Notes under the pieces: model-generated
Seen by the model: only the letters and a program-made list of their open reading frames with translations
What the model was told of the DNA's origin: nothing
The model's database searches: none
DNA from: Atkinsonella hypoxylon
Taxonomy: Eukaryota; Ascomycota; Sordariomycetes; Hypocreales; Clavicipitaceae
NCBI GenBank assembly: GCA_000729835.1
Contig: JFHB01000133.1
Span: forward strand, 18,330 to 82,329
Length of the DNA: 64,000 bases
Reading direction: 5' to 3'
Made by a program: the position numbers and the translations under genes
Shown here: positions 9,679-21,245 of the stretch, one piece after another
Position numbering within the stretch: position 1 is the first letter of the stretch
How the letters are laid out: the number at the start of each line of letters is the position of its first letter

Positions 9679-11308
9679 TCACTCCGGATCAGCAACTGCC
9701 TCCGCCCTGGCCGCCGCCTCCATTTCCTTCAACTGCCTCTGCCCCTCTTCCGTCGTCGCATCAATAATCTGTTCTTCAAGACTGAGAATATGCGCCTACC
9801 AAAAAAAAAAAAAAAAAGAAAAAGAAAATTTTGTTAGCAACCACTCATCTCACTCTCACCTTCTTTCCATTCACGAAAGCAAGGATTCCAGTCACATCCA
9901 ATGCACATACCTCTTGAAACAAGGCCACCAACTTCTCCGCCTCCTCCACCTTCATCTTCCCCAGCACCTTGTTCACAGAATCCAAATCGCCCGACTCGAG
10001 AGCCTCCTTCATATCCGGCTTGAACCCGTCGTAAATCTTTCGCGCCTTCTTCTCGTCCTCGTCTTGGCTTTCAGCGGCAGGTACCTTGATTTGAATCACT
10101 GTTCCCGGCTCAACGGCATGCAACTGAATCTGCTCAACGCCCTCCTCGCCCTTCTCGGATTCTTTGGCACGCTCCGCTAGAATCTCTCTTGAGCGATTCT
10201 TGATTCGCATGTACGTGTCCTGGACATCCTTGTGGAAGACGTCCTGCGCTTGGTGGCCCGGCGTCGTGATTCTCTTGAAGAACAGGCCCACACCGTCTTT
10301 GCCCAATGCCCGACAGTACTGCAGCAGCAAGGCTTGATGGACGCACTGCCGGGAGTAGTCGTCCCTGCGTTCCAGCGCGGCGTCAAACGCCAAGACCAAG
10401 AGACCGTCCGTTTCCCTCTCCGTCAGAATCTGTGGGTGCTGGGATATGAATTTGAGACTGCCGGCGTAGTCCTTGTACGGAATCTGGGCAAAGTCTTTAG
10501 CTTCTGGCGATGCCTGGATTTCCTCGTCCTTATCAACAGTGGCTTCTGAGCTGGACGCTTGTGGTGCTGAGAGGTTGAAGTCGGGGTTCAGTAGCTCGAC
10601 CTCAGTGGAGGCATCCTTCTTGTCCGATGGCTTCGCTTTTACTACGTGTGAGCTGTCGAAACCAGTGTGGATATCGGCGCTGGTGATCTTTTTGCCTTCC
10701 TCCTTCAGTAGCTTCTCGAGCTTCGATTCGGTTTCCTTCTTGATCTGCGTAATCTTCTTCCCGTGCTCTTCCAGCTCGTCGATGAATGCCTGATAACGAT
10801 CCGTGCGGTTCTCCTTATCCAAAGACTTCTGAATCTCGTCGATCAAGGCGGCAAGCATTTGCGTATATGTAGTCGGCGTGCCATGATCGCTCTGTAGCCC
10901 TTCTGGTTGTGGGGGGACCATGTCTGCCTCTGGACCTGGGTTTGTCTCAACGAGGGCCTTCAGGGCGACGTTGGCTCCGCCTTGAGGTCCTGCCTCCCCG
11001 GCTTCCGTAGCATGCGACTTGAGAGACGTCACCATGGACGAAATGCGCTTCAGGAGACCATCGTGGATGGTGTTCTCGAACTTGTACGCTTCAATCTGGA
11101 GCTTCCTCTGCTGGCGTTCTTGGTGGATCTGGTGCTGTTTGGCGCGGATAAACGATCGCTTATCGACATTAGGATGGACTTCGATGTCGGAGTCGTCGCT
11201 CAGCTCCAGCGCGTCCTGTTATCCAAGCTCGTTACTACTGTGCTGAAAGTGTCGTGGCTCCTGGTTCTTGCATTGATTACTCACCCATTTACTGTAGTCA
11301 ACAGGCAT
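9679..11308 (-). CDS. cdc37: Hsp90 cochaperone Cdc37
   Basis: There are three exons: 11308-11285, 11215-9911 and 9795-9679. The introns are 69 and 115 nt. The product is 481 aa. Exon 1 encodes only MPVDYSKW, the near-invariant kinase-recognition N-terminus. Exon 2 continues DALELSDDSDIEVHPNVDKR, so the CK2-type serine in the DDSDIE context is present at about residue 15. A coiled coil follows, then the Hsp90-binding middle domain with LLLQYCRALGKDGVGLFFKR. Exon 3 completes ALFQE|AHILSLEEQIIDATTEE and an Ala/Glu-rich tail. Cdc37 is cytosolic and loads protein kinases onto Hsp90. Length and domain order match fungal orthologues. The tiny first exon is easy for gene finders to miss. The 3' intron contains a poly-A run near its acceptor end. 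Confidence 0.95.
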
Positions 11309-11972
11309 TTTGAAAGGTGTTGCTGGTCGTCTCTGAGCAGGGTTTCTTTCACGTGTGTGCAGAGGTTCATATGCTATGCTATGCAACGGCAAGGAAACGA
11401 GCTCCAACCATGTGGCACAGGCAGGCAAGAAATAAAAGAGTCTGTCTTGTGTGTTTTGTCTCGTCTCGTCTCGACCCCGCCGTCTCCCACCCCGCCAATC
11501 CCACTCCCCCATCCCTCCTGGCCTCGGTGACGCAAAGGACAACATTAAAGTATTTAATTATCCCGCAGACTCCAAGCTTCATCCTCCTGCACAATTCCTT
11601 ACCCGCGTCAGTCAGTGCAAAACCAGTAACAATACATATTTTTGAGAGTCAACCATATCATCATGGTGGCCCATTTGGAATTGTTGTACAAATGCGCCGT
11701 TGCCGAGGCCCTATTCTATCGTACAGGCTGAAAATCATTCGCTAACGGGCATGCGCCCCACAAATCCAGATGATGCTGCCTGCCAACCCCCCATGTCCAT
11801 GTATGCATATTGATAGCTTTGTCCAATACTCCGTTCCCAGAATTTCACGTCAGAAATAGACACATCGAGCCCATAGCAAGCAAACCATCATTCCACCGTA
11901 CAAAAGCCTGTTGGCGCCTCGAATCGCCTTGTGGACACGTCTTCTTCCGTTTCAGAAAAGAACCTTTTCTCA
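11309..11972. other. Intergenic stretch, cdc37 promoter and mot1 3' flank
   Basis: I see no gene. A pyrimidine-rich strand at about 11455-11520 upstream of cdc37 looks like a fungal promoter or leader region. Confidence 0.5.
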
Positions 11973-14900
11973 TCACGACATAGTCTTCATGAAGTCGTCC
12001 AGGTCGAAGCTCTCCTCATATTGCTTGCTGTCCCATAGCTCACCCAAGTCGTCCAGCCACGCCTTCTTCCCCGGTTGACGAAGATCTCCCGTCTCTATAT
12101 CTACCATGTCTTCCTCTCGTCCCTCTACTTCGTTTTGTGGCTTATCAGATATTAGGTTTGGCCCAGAGTCGCCTAGGTTGAACAAGTCGAGGATCTGATC
12201 GGTATCCATCGTTGCTAATCCCGCATTCTGCTGGTTGACGACAGTCGACGCGACATCAATCTTGAACCGCTGAAGACTCAAAATCTTCTCCTCGAGTGTG
12301 CCGCGGGTAATCAGGCGGTAAACGTTAACCACCTTCTTCTGTCCGATTCTGTGTGCGCGGTCCATGGCCTGCAAGTCCTTCTGCGGGTTCCAGTCGTGTT
12401 CCACAAAGATGACCGTGTCAGCACCTGTAAGATTCAGACCTAGACCACCCACGCTGGTTGTCAGAAGCAACACGTCATAAGACGGATCGCTATTGAATTT
12501 GTTGACAATGTCTTGTCTTTTGTTGGCTTCCACCGATCCATCCAATCGGAGATGAGAAACTGAGGGCAGAAGCTCCTTCAGCACCTTATTTTGAACCATG
12601 TCAAGCATTTCCTTCATCTGGCAGAAGATCAAGGCTCTATGCGGCTTGATTGGCTGATACAGCGGGTCATTCACGTCTCCCTCATCACCCCCAATGCCAC
12701 AATCAACTAAAAGATCCCTCAGAGCTGTGAGCTTGGGAGCGTGAATAGCATCTTCAATCGTCGTGCCCTGCTTCTGCAGAATCTTTTGTGTCTCTTCATA
12801 GACCGGGCTCCCAGGTTTCATCACCATTGCAGGAGAGTTGCAAAGCTTTCGCATGTACTGCAGTGCTTGGAAGATGTGCTGTTTGGCGTCTTTATCATCA
12901 CGCCCTGCTTCTGCTTGCAGCTTCTTGCCTTGTTTCTTAGTAAAGTCCTCAAAGAGCTTCTTCTGTAGGTCGCTTAGGTCGCAGTAGTAATTTTGCAGAA
13001 TCTTGGGCGGCAGGTCGTTCAAGACCTCTTCCTTGAGACGACGTAGCAAGAATGGCAGTACTTGCTTGTGCAGCGCCTCGATAGCCAGTGCTCCAGCTTC
13101 TTGCTCCTTCGACGACGCCTTGCTGAAACGGCTAGCTGCGATCGGCTTGGCAAAGCGGTCCAAGAACACCTTCTCAGCCCCGAGGAACCCGGGCATGAGA
13201 AAGTCAAATAGCGACCACAGTTCGAGCACATTGTTCTGGATAGGGGTACCAGTGAGGATGAGTCTGTGATTGCTAGCGAGTCTTTTGACTGCCTGTGTAA
13301 TCTTTGCCTTTGGATTCTTGATTAAGTGGCCTTCATCCAGAACAACATAGTTCCAACTGTGCTTTTCCAAGACGTCCGCATCGTTTCTGCACACATCATA
13401 CGACGTCACGACGATATCCGTTTCACCAAGCTTGTTTCTCATCGCTCTCCGCTCCACGGGGGGGCCAACATAGGCCATGGCGGTCAGGAAAGGTGCGTAG
13501 TTTTTGATCTCTTGCTGCCAATGCCCAGAGAGCGTGGGTGGACAGACGATGAGGGATGGCATGCGCCTGACATCTACGGCGCCCGTCTTGGCAAACTCCT
13601 CCTGTCGTTGATGATGGTCGCTGGCAACAATGCAAATTGTCTGCAGTGTCTTGCCCAAGCCCATGTCATCACAAAGAATACCATGAAGATGGTATTTGTT
13701 GAGAAAGTTGAGCCAGTTGACACCTTCTTGCTGATATGATCGTAGTTCTGCCTTGATCGCTACAGGAATCTTGAATGTTTCCACTTTCTTCGGGTCCAGC
13801 AGCTGCGCAATAAAAGTTCGTTCACGATCACGGCCCTTGAGAAGCTCCTCTGACAGTCCAGGAGGATCAGGGATACCGGCCTCCAGAGGCACAAGCTTGA
13901 CAAGAGTTGCGAAGGATGTAGTTGCAATGAGTCGAATTTCGTTATCAGAGTCGCTCATTCGTCCAAGCACGGGTACGATGAGGAAGATGACGTAAGGTAG
14001 AATTGCATCGCCCATCACTGCAATCAGGTGGTAGATAGCTTCGGTTACACCCTGTCGGAAGTTTAAATCAAGTGGGTTGCTAATGGAAGGTAAAACCTTC
14101 TCAACAAGGGCTGTCATGCCTTCCACCGTGATGACACTGCAAATAGTTGCCAAGCATTTCGCTGCCATGTAACGGAATACTGACAATTCAGAGTGCAATG
14201 CTTTGATAATTAGGGGAAGCAGGCTCATGACAAACGGATACAGTGCGGCGTCGAGCGTTGGCGTCATCATTCGAATTACAGACATGGCGTCCACGATTTC
14301 CTGACCAAATGCTAGCTCTGGGTCCTTGGCCTCCAGCGGCAGATCGCCAGAGAAGGCCTTGATCAAAGGCTCTTCCATAAATACACGCAGGCTGGGAACT
14401 GTTTCCAAAAGTCGAGGCCCATATGCCTTTGACAGAATTTCCAAAGCTTCCTTGGCACCGCGTCGCGTGATTCGGGCTGCCTTAGCCTCCCTAGCCCACT
14501 TGGCAGCGTCTGCATGATCGACTCTGTCTTCCTCCTTCTGCATAGACAGGACGCAAGAAGTTTTGGTGGCATGAACAGGAAATTCGGGGGTCTCTGCAAC
14601 TTCGACACAAGAGAACTTGACAAGGTTAGCGACGACCTTATCTGAAGGACCCTTGCGGCCCTTCTCGGCAAAGAGTTTAACAAGCTTTGCAATAGTTGCC
14701 GAGGATCGGTTTTGGAGCAGTTGGCTTTCTTCAGTCTTGACAGATTCCATAATTCCTTTGATCAATGGACTAGGTTTCTTAGGCAAAAGCTTCATTGCAA
14801 CAAGGGCGCATGCAGCACCGGCCTTGATTCTTATATCGCGGGCCTCCTTGAATGCCGTGGCTTCTTCAATGGCTGTAACCGCGACGTTTCGCGCCTCCTC

Positions 14901-17651
14901 TAACTGCTGACTGGCAATCAGTCTTTGTCCTGGAGGCATCAATTTCTTGAGCTTCTCGTAGTCTTCCTTGACACATTTCTCGGCGGTGGTGATGGAAAAA
15001 GCATTTGGACCAGCTTCTGGTTCACCTTGCACAATTACGGGCAGGAGCGGCAGCTTGCTCTGGGAGACTTTGCCGTGATCTCGGAAGAGGTGGATAAGCT
15101 GCTGGCACTGAGCTCTGGCGCGTTGGACAAAATTGACCAGATCTCGGTACATTGAAGGTCTGTCCAGCTCCACGATACGCTGAAGGTGATTTGTGTAGCG
15201 TGATAGTTCGTCAGGTGTTTGGCAATTCTTGGCAAATTCATCGATAACTATACACGCTGTAAGCTGTGTGGACGAGAAGGCAGAGCTCAATCCCGGAACA
15301 AGCAAGGCATCATAATCGTCGAGGCACGAGGAAGGAACCAAAGACATAATCTTGCCCATCGCAGTTGAGGCAGAGGCTCGAGATCGGATCAGTACGTCCA
15401 TGCCCACGAGATCAACATCACCTTGCATCATATGGCCATCGACATCATGTGTCATGCCTGTCGAGACTGATTCTTCCACTTTGGCCGATCTGCGCCGACG
15501 TTTCGTTGCCCGGTCAGCTCCTTCAGGCGATGATAACCGCCGACTGGTTGGTGGTGCCATGCCCTGTGCTGAGTAAGTGCCTCCTGATGGCTTCTGGAAT
15601 AAGGTAGCATTCATAGGAATAGGGTTGCGCGAGATGCCGATTGGGTGGAGGGTAAGTTGCATCAGAGGATCGATGTGAGGCGCAAACTCGTCGGCAAGGA
15701 CTGTGGGGGTTTTAGCCAAAGAGTCGACCAGTGCATTCCACAACTCTAAAGATGTGTTGAGAGTTTCTTGGTCTCTTTCGACCAGGATATTCTGGAAGAT
15801 GAGTCTGAGAATCCTGCCATTGAGCCAACCATGAGACGTGTCGTCTCCCAGATTGGCAAATGTCAGGAGAGCCTTCAAGACAGCCAGACGCACAGACGTA
15901 ATGGTATGACGAAGGAAGGGATACAGCCGTGGGACCAGCAGAGTGAATGATCTCTCTTCGTCTTGGGCGGCCGAGGTCTTCATCGCTTCCAGAACTTCGG
16001 GGAAACCGCACAATGTAGCGAGAAGATCCATGATGCGGCCAGTGCTTGCACTGAGATCATCGCCCAAGTTTGACAAGCTCTCCCATACGATACTAGTCAG
16101 GCCATCCAATTGATTCGGTCGCATTGTAACAAACTCCTTGGCCATTGGGATGAGGGTTGCAGCACTGACAGAGCGGACATCGTCATCCATGTCCCCCAAT
16201 CCTTTCATGACTGCCTTGATGATGCCATCAATCATATCACCATCCTGTAGAAGCAGGTCTTTCCTTACAGCGACGACATACCGAAGTCCAACCATGCCAC
16301 CGTGGCACACAGCCCAAACAGGGCGTTCGAGCTCCAAGTCCTCCTGCATGACCATGCGAAATAGGATGCGATAAATATTGTGAACAGAAGACGAAGGTAC
16401 ATGTTTGAGAGCTGAGCCAAGTGTTTGACCAATCGTCTCACGGATCGGAGCCACGGATGTGTCTGAACTGTAATCAGTGAATCGATCAAGCATTAAAACA
16501 CAGCAAAGGCGACAGGCGAGGTCGTCTAGCCATTTGCGGTTGAGGTTATCGTTCTCTGCTCTCGGCTTTCCCTGGATCCGACCAGCACCGCGACCATGAA
16601 CTCGAACAACATCTCTGAGTCCCATGGCAGCTCCGTGGCGGGTTTCCCACGAAATATCAAAAAGATCAATCTTGAGGAAGTCACACAAACGCTCGAATGG
16701 CCATTCGGCGCCTTCCATTGTGTCTTCTACCTCAATCTCCGACTTTATCGGTAATACGGGGCCTTTGAACTCGCTCACAACTTTGGTGTCCTCATTGACA
16801 TCAGCAGGACGCTCGAGATTGAAATAATCATTCATTTTGCCGATTTTCTTGGATTCGTCCTCGGTCCCAGGTGTTTCATCCACACCGAAGCTTTCAGATC
16901 CAGCAGTTGTCAAGCGACGTACCGTGAGGTCTCCAAAGCCTACTTTTCCTTGTGAAGCCCTCATGGCCTCTCTCTTCCGCTTCCGTTTCAAGACGTTCAG
17001 TTGCCTCGAACTCAGTTGGGAGTCCTCTCCGGTTTGGCTGTGAAACATGCTGTCACTCCTCGCTAGTCCATTCCCGTTTGCACCGCCTATAGGCGTCATG
17101 GGTGCGTTCTGGCCATCCGCAACGACGGGCATTTCTTCGTCTTCGAATTTCCGTCCGAGCAAACCAAGTCTACCATGAAGTGTCTTCTTCTGGTGCACTA
17201 GACGCTCTTGTGGGCTTAGTGACGCCAGTGTGTATTCGATTCCTCCTCCTCGAAGCAATTCGCGGCCATATTTCAAGATTGAATTCACGTCAAGTGACTC
17301 AAACTCTAGCAAGTCCTCTTCCTGGATAAGCAACTCCTTCTCAGGGTCTTCTTTCTTGATATGACCATTCTCCCCAGAGGCTTCTTCTTTCTTTTCCCCT
17401 GACAAGCCATCGTCCTCATTTGGGTCAAATAGAGGTGCATGTTCGACGATCTTGCCAATGGCTTTGGCTGCTGTGCTGCGAGTTTCCCAATCCTTGTGTC
17501 TCAAGTAGGGAACAACGCGAGACAAGAGGTTAAAGAGCTCGTCTGGATGTTGCTTTTGCCAGTCGGCAAGTTGATTGACTGCGGTCTCTCGAATAAGTCT
17601 GGTGCTCCCCGTTTCGAGAATCGTCACCAACCGATCTAATCGAGAGGCCAT
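11973..17651 (-). CDS. mot1: Mot1/BTAF1 TBP-removing Swi2/Snf2 ATPase
   Basis: This is a single uninterrupted frame of 1892 aa. The N-terminal two thirds is a HEAT-repeat array that starts MASRLDRLVTILETGSTRLI and grips TBP in known structures. The C-terminal third is the Snf2 ATPase. It shows DDMGLGKT (Walker A, about residue 1330), DEGH (motif II, about 1437), LTGTPIQNN (motif III) and AHRIGQ (motif VI, about 1770). An acidic tail follows. Mot1 uses ATP to strip TBP from DNA and so redistributes it between promoters. Length and the full set of helicase motifs match fungal orthologues (about 1870-1900 aa), and nothing looks broken. It is intronless despite its size, unlike most neighbours. 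Confidence 0.96.
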   Translation of the reverse strand: MASRLDRLVTILETGSTRLIRETAVNQLADWQKQHPDELFNLLSRVVPYLRHKDWETRSTAAKAIGKIVEHAPLFDPNEDDGLSGEKKEEASGENGHIKKEDPEKELLIQEEDLLEFESLDVNSILKYGRELLRGGGIEYTLASLSPQERLVHQKKTLHGRLGLLGRKFEDEEMPVVADGQNAPMTPIGGANGNGLARSDSMFHSQTGEDSQLSSRQLNVLKRKRKREAMRASQGKVGFGDLTVRRLTTAGSESFGVDETPGTEDESKKIGKMNDYFNLERPADVNEDTKVVSEFKGPVLPIKSEIEVEDTMEGAEWPFERLCDFLKIDLFDISWETRHGAAMGLRDVVRVHGRGAGRIQGKPRAENDNLNRKWLDDLACRLCCVLMLDRFTDYSSDTSVAPIRETIGQTLGSALKHVPSSSVHNIYRILFRMVMQEDLELERPVWAVCHGGMVGLRYVVAVRKDLLLQDGDMIDGIIKAVMKGLGDMDDDVRSVSAATLIPMAKEFVTMRPNQLDGLTSIVWESLSNLGDDLSASTGRIMDLLATLCGFPEVLEAMKTSAAQDEERSFTLLVPRLYPFLRHTITSVRLAVLKALLTFANLGDDTSHGWLNGRILRLIFQNILVERDQETLNTSLELWNALVDSLAKTPTVLADEFAPHIDPLMQLTLHPIGISRNPIPMNATLFQKPSGGTYSAQGMAPPTSRRLSSPEGADRATKRRRRSAKVEESVSTGMTHDVDGHMMQGDVDLVGMDVLIRSRASASTAMGKIMSLVPSSCLDDYDALLVPGLSSAFSSTQLTACIVIDEFAKNCQTPDELSRYTNHLQRIVELDRPSMYRDLVNFVQRARAQCQQLIHLFRDHGKVSQSKLPLLPVIVQGEPEAGPNAFSITTAEKCVKEDYEKLKKLMPPGQRLIASQQLEEARNVAVTAIEEATAFKEARDIRIKAGAACALVAMKLLPKKPSPLIKGIMESVKTEESQLLQNRSSATIAKLVKLFAEKGRKGPSDKVVANLVKFSCVEVAETPEFPVHATKTSCVLSMQKEEDRVDHADAAKWAREAKAARITRRGAKEALEILSKAYGPRLLETVPSLRVFMEEPLIKAFSGDLPLEAKDPELAFGQEIVDAMSVIRMMTPTLDAALYPFVMSLLPLIIKALHSELSVFRYMAAKCLATICSVITVEGMTALVEKVLPSISNPLDLNFRQGVTEAIYHLIAVMGDAILPYVIFLIVPVLGRMSDSDNEIRLIATTSFATLVKLVPLEAGIPDPPGLSEELLKGRDRERTFIAQLLDPKKVETFKIPVAIKAELRSYQQEGVNWLNFLNKYHLHGILCDDMGLGKTLQTICIVASDHHQRQEEFAKTGAVDVRRMPSLIVCPPTLSGHWQQEIKNYAPFLTAMAYVGPPVERRAMRNKLGETDIVVTSYDVCRNDADVLEKHSWNYVVLDEGHLIKNPKAKITQAVKRLASNHRLILTGTPIQNNVLELWSLFDFLMPGFLGAEKVFLDRFAKPIAASRFSKASSKEQEAGALAIEALHKQVLPFLLRRLKEEVLNDLPPKILQNYYCDLSDLQKKLFEDFTKKQGKKLQAEAGRDDKDAKQHIFQALQYMRKLCNSPAMVMKPGSPVYEETQKILQKQGTTIEDAIHAPKLTALRDLLVDCGIGGDEGDVNDPLYQPIKPHRALIFCQMKEMLDMVQNKVLKELLPSVSHLRLDGSVEANKRQDIVNKFNSDPSYDVLLLTTSVGGLGLNLTGADTVIFVEHDWNPQKDLQAMDRAHRIGQKKVVNVYRLITRGTLEEKILSLQRFKIDVASTVVNQQNAGLATMDTDQILDLFNLGDSGPNLISDKPQNEVEGREEDMVDIETGDLRQPGKKAWLDDLGELWDSKQYEESFDLDDFMKTMS

Positions 17652-19394
17652 TGTAATTCAAAGATCAATGTGATTGCAAGCTAAGGTTCCTCTTGTACCA
17701 TCGATGAGCAATGAAAAGGTGTCCCAATCGAGGTGCAGTTTGTGGACAGCTGGCCCATGCACTGCATCCCGGGGAAGCGATGATAAACTCCCGATGACAG
17801 GCACCAAATCTCAGAATACGATGACCAAATCGGCGCAAAGATATTCGAGAAACGGTTGGTTACCTCTTGTGGAGACGAGAAGATCCAAGAAAGGTACAGC
17901 TGTGGCCAATTGTGATGGTCTGATAGCTGGGTCACACTTGCACTAGATTCTGTCTGGGTATGCAAGCTTGCCGTATTGAGAGAATCAACTGGTGGAATAA
18001 AGATGCATCAGAGTTGCAACTCTATTCCTAGGCCTATCGAATTTGCCACTTTGGATGGATGGATCTTAAGTCGCGTTCAATGGTAGAGACGATATGCCCA
18101 GTTGGGTACAGTTGTTTACTTAAAGCAAGCAGCTGTCTGTGGCGGTAGCTGATGTGGTGATGTGGTGATGTGTGGCTGGTGGCGGCTAGTGACTTTGGTT
18201 TGGTTTGTGCTGTAGCACTTGTGTGTGCAGGGGGCGAAGGGTGAGTGAGTACCAATGTCTGCGTAACCGTGTGCGTGTACGTACGTTGTCTGTGTTTGTA
18301 CATGCGGTGGTGCGTACAGTGCAAACAGTGCAGGCAGTGTCGGCAGTGCAAGCGGTGCGTCCGTCAGACCGACAAGAGCTGGCGCGGCTGGCCTCTCAGC
18401 TGGGGACGGGACGGGAAAAATCGAGTGGAGGGCAGGCCTGGTCTTTGTATAATGTGTGTTCTGTACTTTTATACCGCCAGCGCGCGCCGCCCAGCACGAG
18501 CAGCCAACGGTTTCTATCGCTAGTCTTCGCTTAATTTTCCTCTTGGGCTGGCTGGCCCCGTTTTGTATTGGCCTGGGGCTCCGCTCTGGCCTCGCGTCTC
18601 TCCCTCCCCCCTCTCTCCATCTAGACTTTGGTCCCTCCTCTCCCTTCCTCTCCACATGCCTGCCTGCTCCAGCAGTCCGGCCTGTCGTCTGAGGCGTCTG
18701 AAGCAGAAGAGGTCTGCTGCATGGCAATAGGTTCCATTGTCAGCCTTTTTTTTTTTTTTCTATTGACTGTTTACCTTTCTTGGAGAAAAAAAAAATCTGC
18801 CTCCTCTTAGCCAAGCGACAAAGTGCTCTGGCCATTTATTGAAAATTCAGCCAGCCATTCCCCGTGCACGTCTCCGCATCCCGCAGAGGAGACCAGATAT
18901 TTATCTGCAAGTTTATCTTGTGGTTAGTTGTTTGATATGCAGTGCATACTCCGAGTGCAAGATCACATGCTCCTTCTCTCTGGCTTTCATCAAGTTGAAT
19001 GTGCCCCGGCATAAATCGATCGAGGATGCACGGAGTGTTCGCGAATTGGCGCCCTTTTTGGGGAAGTCGCAATCAAAATTGTTCCGAGCCCGGCACTTCT
19101 TGAGTCGTGACTAATATTGCGCGAGCAATCGGCAGTCTCTTACGTGCTATTTAAATTGCGCCTTACCTCATTCGTCCAATCTGTGGTCCTTGGGGAGAAG
19201 AGACGGACTCTCCTTGTATCTCCATGGCACACCTCATAGCTTACCCTTGTTCTCTAAAACAGCTCCGAGTAACATCTAGCCAGGCCCACGGAAAGAGCGT
19301 GCAGCTCCGGAACTTTCGGTTCCCTTCGTGTGACTGCTTTTCCTGAGGCGGACCCTCCGCTGTGGTTCCGTCGTGGCATGCATGCCTGAGGGCT

Positions 19395-19450
19395 GACAGA
19401 GAAACAGAGAAACAGAGAAACAGAGAGACAGAGAGACAGAGAGACAGAGA
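19395..19450. repeat. Period-8 AGA/ACAG tandem repeat
   Basis: About seven units shift from AGAGAAAC-type to AGAGAGAC-type along the array, a graded variant pattern. Confidence 0.9.
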
Positions 19451-19607
19451 GTCGATTAAGCCTGCCCTACCACGGAGTACTCTTTTTTCACATATTGTGA
19501 CGAGATGGACAGATGACTCTCCTACATTCACCATGAGTTCGTCGGGCCCGAATATCAACTGTCGCACTGTCTCCTCCAGGTGCATGTTCTTCACCAATGC
19601 TACTATC

Positions 19608-19625
19608 TACCTACCTAGGTAGGTA
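19608..19625. repeat. Perfect 18-bp palindrome TACCTACCTAGGTAGGTA
   Basis: This is a perfect inverted repeat in the gene-poor stretch. The identical 18-mer recurs at 52675-52692. Confidence 0.95.
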
Positions 19626-21229
19626 AGCCGTGCATCTAGCGCCTTCGATATCCTGTCTTGCATCAGCAAGACACTCTGCGGCTCCCAGTCGTGCGACTTC
19701 CACAACATGTGTGCGCCTAAAGGCCGACCAAGCGAGCAACATGCCGAAGGATATGAACCACAGCCGCAGGAAAGCCCAGTTCTGTATACTCTCCTGACCA
19801 AATCTCAACTGACGCGACACTGCACAAGTCGGTCCCGCACGCCGGGTCGTTGACGCTTTTGTCTATCTGGGTCATCCTTCAATTCCTCCAGGCAGACGCG
19901 AATAGTCAACCCACTAGGCAGCAACTGGGGCTAGTAGTTCAAGCTCCTCGTCTGACAATAGATTATCATAGTCGTCTAGGAAGGAAGACGTCTTGAAACA
20001 TGTCGGCATGACATTTTTCCTTTTCGAGAGGACAAAATGAACGCGACCCCGTCAAATTCCGCCTCGGACCATTTGAAAACTACACTTATTGAACCACTCC
20101 ATGCATGCCTCACATGGTCGGCCACCGCAGTCATAGGCCATATGGTGGGCACCTTCCCCGCGACGATCAAGGAACTCGTTGAAGATGCTCGGTCCATACA
20201 ATGGCTGGATAAATCTTAAAGATTACTTTTTCAACCTCGCCGAAACATACTTTGGATGGTAAGATGGGCTGCTTTGCCTCGAGACGCCTGACTGGTCGTA
20301 CTCGCAGGGCAGAAGGTATGGCTTTTCTGGGGACCAATGCCCATCTCATGGAAGCCATTTCCTCAGGCGCTTATGATCTCGAGTCGTGCACGATACATCG
20401 CTCCGTGACAGCGCCCAGGAAATTTGCCTGCTATGGAGTGAAGCATCCGCTGCACCTTGTACTTATCTCATTGTTATCGACTTTCCACACAGGTGGCGGA
20501 ATAATTTGCTCTCTCGCTTCTCACCCGGAAATTCAATGATGAAAGTGCATTCACCTTCACCCTTCGCCATCACCTGCCTGCTGACAGGTTCTCGTTCCAC
20601 GTACCTTGAGAATAGGTGCTAATAATTGCAGACGAGTTCTTGAGCTTGGTATTTCCCAAATGACGTCATGCAGCTTGAAACTGTCAGCACATGAAGTTGA
20701 TGTGTAATATCTCACACTTTGTATACGCTACAGGGACCGGGCGTCATCGTGCTTTGTACATCAGCAAACCATTAATATTATCAGCAGCATAGTAATATCG
20801 CACATTGCTGCTGACACCCACTGTGGCCCAATAGGGCTGCACTGTCACAGTAACTGATACAAAGAGATAATCCAATATAACCAAAGCTCTCGGCCAATAT
20901 CGAGGCGTTGCCACGATTGCAGGAGCTACCACTAGTGCTTTTCAGCGCCGGTTGTAGCCAAGAATGTGATACTAGGCAAATCCAGCAACTAGTAGGCTAA
21001 ATGACGAAGTGAGACCACTGGTATTCATGTTCATCAATCAAGACGTGGACTTTGTAAAGGCATCGAAGAATTATGTACTAGGGCTCATGACGTCATTCGC
21101 GAGCTAATTGCTCGTTGAATTAGTTGGCGGGAACGCGGCTGGATAGCTTGTGGTTGACGTAGTTGCAGCTTGGCACTGCAATCAGTCTCTATTTGCAGTT
21201 GGCAGTAAGCGGTGTGTGTCTCCATGCAA

Positions 21230-21245
21230 TACCTAGGTACCTAGG
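21230..21245. repeat. Tandem TACCTAGG (two copies)
   Basis: TACCTAGGTACCTAGG is built from the same word as the 18-bp palindromes. Confidence 0.9.

Noticed and set aside
9845..11035. Start of Cdc37 at MVTSLKS
   Set aside because: It is an internal methionine. The conserved N-terminus lies further upstream and is reached through the intron at 11216-11284.
18116..18727. A 203-codon minus-strand frame upstream of mot1
   Set aside because: Its composition follows GT/CT-rich promoter sequence and it has no domain-like pattern.
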